Positions 19,245 to 21,652 of a stretch of DNA of 21,652 nt are shown here, one piece after another. The translations under genes and the position numbers were made by a program. A model generated the notes under the pieces. The model searched no databases. It had not been told where the DNA came from and was given only the letters and a program-made list of their open reading frames with translations. Every line of letters begins with the position of its first letter. The first letter of the stretch is position 1. Source of the DNA: a virus; the IMG/VR virus record IMGVR_UViG_3300021424_000267, positions 1-21,652 of that record, one strand, 5' to 3'.

Positions 19245-19418
19245 ATGCCTAAAAAAAAGAAAGCAGAAAGTCTTTCTGATATTCTTGATAGAATTGATGA
19301 AGATTTAATGAGTGTTAGAGAAAAAATTGAAGAATTAGAAGATCACGAATGTGACTCGGATGATGAGGATCTAGATGATGAAGATTTAGATTCAGATGAC
19401 GACGATAGCGAAGAATAA
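19245..19418 (+). CDS. 57-residue highly acidic protein with basic N-terminus
   Basis: This gene encodes 57 residues from ATG 19245 with a strong AAGGAG at 19230-19235, nine bases upstream. The N-terminus MPKKKKAESL is basic, residues about 10-33 (SDILDRIDEDLMSVREKIEE, then LED) look like an amphipathic helix or short coiled coil, and the last 20 or so residues are nearly all Asp and Glu (for example SDDEDLDDEDL and DSDDDDSEE). The strong ribosome binding site and clean stop make a real gene likely despite the short length. It sits between two fibre genes, 48 bases after the 882-residue fibre and just before a hairpin. I do not recognise it. Possible roles are a charged chaperone, a DNA-mimic-like inhibitor or a virion protein; none is supported beyond composition. 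Confidence 0.7.
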   Translation: MPKKKKAESLSDILDRIDEDLMSVREKIEELEDHECDSDDEDLDDEDLDSDDDDSEE

Positions 19419-19432
19419 AGAATAAAATACAA

Positions 19433-19460
19433 AGGCGAAGATCTTAATCGGTCTTCGCCT
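19433..19460 (+). terminator. Perfect hairpin after the acidic gene, possible terminator
   Basis: AGGCGAAGATC (19433-19443) pairs with GGTCTTCGCCT (19450-19460), with one T-G wobble and a TTAATC loop, giving an 11-pair stem. On the + strand the hairpin is followed by AATAAACAGG, not a T-run, so it is a poor intrinsic terminator in that direction. Read on the minus strand it is followed by TTTGTATTTTATT, a better T-rich tail. It may instead stabilise or process the upstream transcript end. Confidence 0.5.
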
Positions 19461-19470
19461 AATAAACAGG

Positions 19471-19477
19471 ATAAATA
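19471..19477 (+). promoter_or_regulatory. Possible T4-like late promoter (ATAAATA)
   Basis: ATAAATA matches seven of eight bases of the T4 late core (preceded by G), directly downstream of the hairpin. With T4 spacing the transcript would start about six bases later, past the ATG at 19481, so it could not supply a normal leader for that gene. It might serve the 19833 gene or be a chance match. AGGA at 19468-19471 is the likely Shine-Dalgarno of the 19481 gene. Confidence 0.25.
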
Positions 19478-19480
19478 TTA

Positions 19481-19831
19481 ATGGCAACAATAATTAAAAT
19501 TAAAGGTTCATCAGTACCAAATCAAGCACCAGTAGCCAATGATTTATCTTTTAAAGAATTAGCGTTAAATTACGCAGATGGAAAACTTTATTTTAAGAAT
19601 GCTGCTGGACAAATAGCTTATTTCTCATCAGACAGTGGTAGTCAACTTGGACAAGATGATGAGTTATTAAATCAGTTAGCATATGCAATTAAATTTGGTA
19701 TATTTCCTCTTTCAGATTATGGAAATGTTTCAGATTCAACAACTGATGCATTTGGTCAAATCATAGCATTTACATATGATAATCAAGCAGCAGAGGGTTT
19801 AAGAATAGTAGATAACGAAGGATTAGTATAA
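19481..19831 (+). CDS. Short anchor-only fibre-like protein
   Basis: This gene encodes 116 residues, with AGGA at 19468-19471. It starts MATIIKIKGSSVPNQAPVAN and continues DLSFKELALNYADGKLYFKN, then GQIAYFSS. This is the same kind of N-terminal domain as the start of the 882-residue fibre (MASIIRIKRSS... GELAY... DRLYVG). The remainder has LLNQLAYAIKFGIFPLSDYG and ends TYDNQAAEGLRIVDNEGLV. No shaft repeats or fibre-tip domain follow, so it reads as the attachment domain with a short tail. The stop is followed after one base by the ATG of the next fibre gene, which suggests coupled expression. It may be a short cap, an adaptor, or a partner that trimerises with another fibre; only the domain similarity is seen. 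Confidence 0.8.
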   Translation: MATIIKIKGSSVPNQAPVANDLSFKELALNYADGKLYFKNAAGQIAYFSSDSGSQLGQDDELLNQLAYAIKFGIFPLSDYGNVSDSTTDAFGQIIAFTYDNQAAEGLRIVDNEGLV

Positions 19832-19832
19832 A

Positions 19833-21652
19833 ATGCCAACACAATTACAATTACGAAGAGGGACTACAGTTCAACATAACACATTTACAGGTGCTGTTGG
19901 AGAAGTCACTGTTAATACGACAAAGAAAACAGCAGTCGTTCATGATGGAAGTACAGCAGGTGGTCTTGAATTACTTCGTGCTGATATGTCAAACGTTTTT
20001 GCTGCAGCAACTCCATCAATAACTTCTTTAACTACATCAGGAAACGTAGATGTGGGTGGTAATTTAACTGTCACTGGTACAACTACATTTAATGGCGGTA
20101 CAATCACTATGGGTGATGCTGATACTGATAATGTTGTATTTGGTGCTGATGTAAATTCAAATATTCTTCCAAACACAGATAACACTTATTCATTAGGAAA
20201 TTCTTCAAAGAAATGGTCTGATGTAAGAACAGTATTACTTACAACTACAGGTGCTGCTTCATTAGGAAGCACTCTTGATGTCACAGGAAATGTTGCAGTT
20301 AATACAAATAAATTTACAGTTAATGCTACAACTGGAGACACTGTTGTTGCTGGCGATTTATCCATAGGTGGTGGTGATATTATTGTTCCTGCAGGAAATT
20401 TAAGAATCACAACTCCCGCAATTGGCACGCAATTAATACTAAATTCAAATGGAAGCGGAGTTGACATTGGAAATGCGTTTGGATCAGGTATAATAGTTGT
20501 TCGCGACTTTACAACCTTTTTTAAATCTATTGAAATAGTAGGACAAAGTTTAAGTACTAACCAAACTACATTTAATTTATTAAACACAAATGCAACTACT
20601 CTAAACGTAGGTGGTGCTGCTACAACTTTAAATCTTGGTGCTGCATCAGGTACTACGACAGTTGGTAATAATTTAACAGTCACAGGAAATTTAACTGTAA
20701 ATGGTGCAACGACTACAGTTAATTCTACAACACTTACAGTAGATGATAAAAATATAGAATTAGCTTCAACTGCATCACCATCGGATGTTTTAGCAGATGG
20801 TGCTGGTATAACAATTAAAGGAACAACTGATAAAACATTTAATTGGGTTGATGCAACAGATGCATTTACATCAAGTGAAAATTTAGAAACTGCTGCAGGA
20901 AAAACAGTCGCATTAAGTGGTTCAACTTCAGGCAAAACAACATTAAACGTTTTAGCAACTGCAAGTGGAACATTAACTTTACCATCAGCAACAGATACAC
21001 TAGTTGGAAAAGCAACTACTGACACTCTTACAAATAAATCAATAAGTTTAACTACTAATACAATCAGTGGCACATTAGCTGAATTCAATACAGCATTATC
21101 TGATGATAATTTTGTTTCATTAACTGGAGCAGAAACACTAACAAATAAAACACTAACATCTCCAATAATTTCTAGCATCTCTAATACTGGAACATTAACT
21201 TTACCTACTTCCACAGATACATTAGTTGGTCGTGATACAACAGATACATTAACAAATAAAACATTAACTGAACCTAAATTTGTGAATGGTGGATTTATTG
21301 CAGATGATACAGGTAATGAGCAAATTAAATTTACTAAAACAGCTTCAGCAGTAAATGAATTAACAGTTTCAAACGCAGCAACAACAAATAGACCTTCTAT
21401 TGAAGCTACAGGAGATGACACAAACATTGGAATTAGTATAACACCAAAAGGTACTGGGACAATTGTTGTAGGAAATTCAATTATACCATCAGCTAATGCT
21501 ACAATGGATTTAGGATCTGCTTCAAATAAATTTAGAGATTTATATTTACATAACTCTTCATTCTTTATGGGAACTACAAAAGTGACAATGCATGCAGATG
21601 GTTATCTAGTATTTAATAACAATTCTGGTGGTGGATATCCTGCAGGATCCCT
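19833..21652 (+). CDS. Long tail fibre protein with Mtd-like N-terminus, 3'-truncated
   Basis: The frame is open from ATG 19833 (AAGGA at 19818-19822) to the window end, 606 full codons. The N-terminus (MPTQLQLRRGTTVQHNTFTG, then GEVTVN and VVHDGSTAGGLELLR) matches the major-tropism-determinant N-terminal type domain found at the head of many phage fibres. The shaft is made of variants of NLTVTGN, TLTNKTL and TLTLPSATDTLVG. A segment TTFNLLNTNATTLNVGGAAT, then TLNLGAASGTTTVGNNLTVT (about residues 250-290), is a familiar marine phage fibre motif. Two elements of the type NTYSLGNSSKKWSDV and ATMDLGSASNKFRDLYLHNS occur near residues 118 and 560; the second often comes shortly before the fibre tip. 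The tip itself lies outside the window. A minus-strand open frame at 20186-21427 is a shadow. Confidence 0.85.
   Translation, partial: MPTQLQLRRGTTVQHNTFTGAVGEVTVNTTKKTAVVHDGSTAGGLELLRADMSNVFAAATPSITSLTTSGNVDVGGNLTVTGTTTFNGGTITMGDADTDNVVFGADVNSNILPNTDNTYSLGNSSKKWSDVRTVLLTTTGAASLGSTLDVTGNVAVNTNKFTVNATTGDTVVAGDLSIGGGDIIVPAGNLRITTPAIGTQLILNSNGSGVDIGNAFGSGIIVVRDFTTFFKSIEIVGQSLSTNQTTFNLLNTNATTLNVGGAATTLNLGAASGTTTVGNNLTVTGNLTVNGATTTVNSTTLTVDDKNIELASTASPSDVLADGAGITIKGTTDKTFNWVDATDAFTSSENLETAAGKTVALSGSTSGKTTLNVLATASGTLTLPSATDTLVGKATTDTLTNKSISLTTNTISGTLAEFNTALSDDNFVSLTGAETLTNKTLTSPIISSISNTGTLTLPTSTDTLVGRDTTDTLTNKTLTEPKFVNGGFIADDTGNEQIKFTKTASAVNELTVSNAATTNRPSIEATGDDTNIGISITPKGTGTIVVGNSIIPSANATMDLGSASNKFRDLYLHNSSFFMGTTKVTMHADGYLVFNNNSGGGYPAGS
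20967..21260 (+). repeat. Two copies of a 72-base fibre-shaft repeat, 222 bases apart
   Basis: Copy one (20967-21038) and copy two (21189-21260) lie exactly 222 bases apart, each 24 codons long. Both encode GTLTLP followed by a TDTLVG and a TDTLTNK segment, with several substitutions. A further half-copy with TLTNKTLTSP starts near 21132. They represent duplicated shaft domains in the long fibre gene. Confidence 0.75.

Noticed and set aside
20186-21427. Minus-strand open frame of 413 codons opposite the long fibre gene
   Set aside because: It is antisense to a well-supported fibre gene; recurring Thr, Asn and Ala codons simply lack stop complements in that frame. It has no Shine-Dalgarno support and its composition mirrors the fibre.
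19833-21652. Diversity-generating retroelement target
   Set aside because: Only the Mtd-like head is present; no reverse transcriptase, template repeat or lectin tip is seen in the window.

Overview
The window reads as part of the tail/fibre gene block of a marine T4-like contractile-tailed phage. The evidence is a low GC content (about one third by eye), all genes on the + strand with gaps of a few bases, two giant beta-rich structural proteins carrying signature stretches I recognise from marine T4-like (cyanophage and pelagiphage) virions, and a series of Thr/Asn/Gly/Ala-rich fibre proteins. The host could be a SAR11-type bacterium or a cyanobacterium; the sequence does not decide this. 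No tRNA, integrase, transposon, CRISPR array or minus-strand gene is supported. The longest gene-free gaps are 62 bases (19419-19480) and 48 bases (19197-19244), so no stretch over 300 bases lacks a gene.

Layout. Bases 1-5907 are the 3' part of a giant structural protein that begins outside the window. Four compact genes follow (5912-6665: a coiled-coil peptide, a short fibre-like protein ending in IALG, and a small beta protein; 6688-8616: a fibre of 642 residues with a typical fibre tip). After a candidate late promoter come a 75-residue fibre-like protein (8650-8877) and an unrecognised 218-residue protein (8894-9550). The second giant structural protein (1862 residues) fills 9569-15157, followed by a 232-residue fibre-like protein. 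A second candidate late promoter precedes two 1-base-overlapping small genes (15907-16529) and an 882-residue repetitive fibre (16548-19196). The end of the window holds a 57-residue very acidic protein with a strong ribosome binding site (19245-19418), a perfect hairpin (19433-19460), a short anchor-only fibre protein (19481-19831) and a long fibre with an Mtd-like N-terminus that runs off the window (19833-21652).

How it fits together. The two giants probably belong to the baseplate or tail periphery, with the smaller genes supplying adaptors and fibres. Several fibres share N-terminal modules (three begin with variants of one basic strand followed by a GEL/GEV motif) or C-terminal endings (IALG; VDxGxY), which points to modular exchange and perhaps shared attachment sites.

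The most unusual signal is not a gene. I found no GTTAC and no GTAAC anywhere in 21.6 kb, and all 51 Val-Thr dipeptides that I counted use GTC or GTG for valine although valine elsewhere is overwhelmingly GTT or GTA. This looks like strict avoidance of the palindromic site GTWAC, as expected if the host, a competing element or the phage itself has an enzyme that recognises it.
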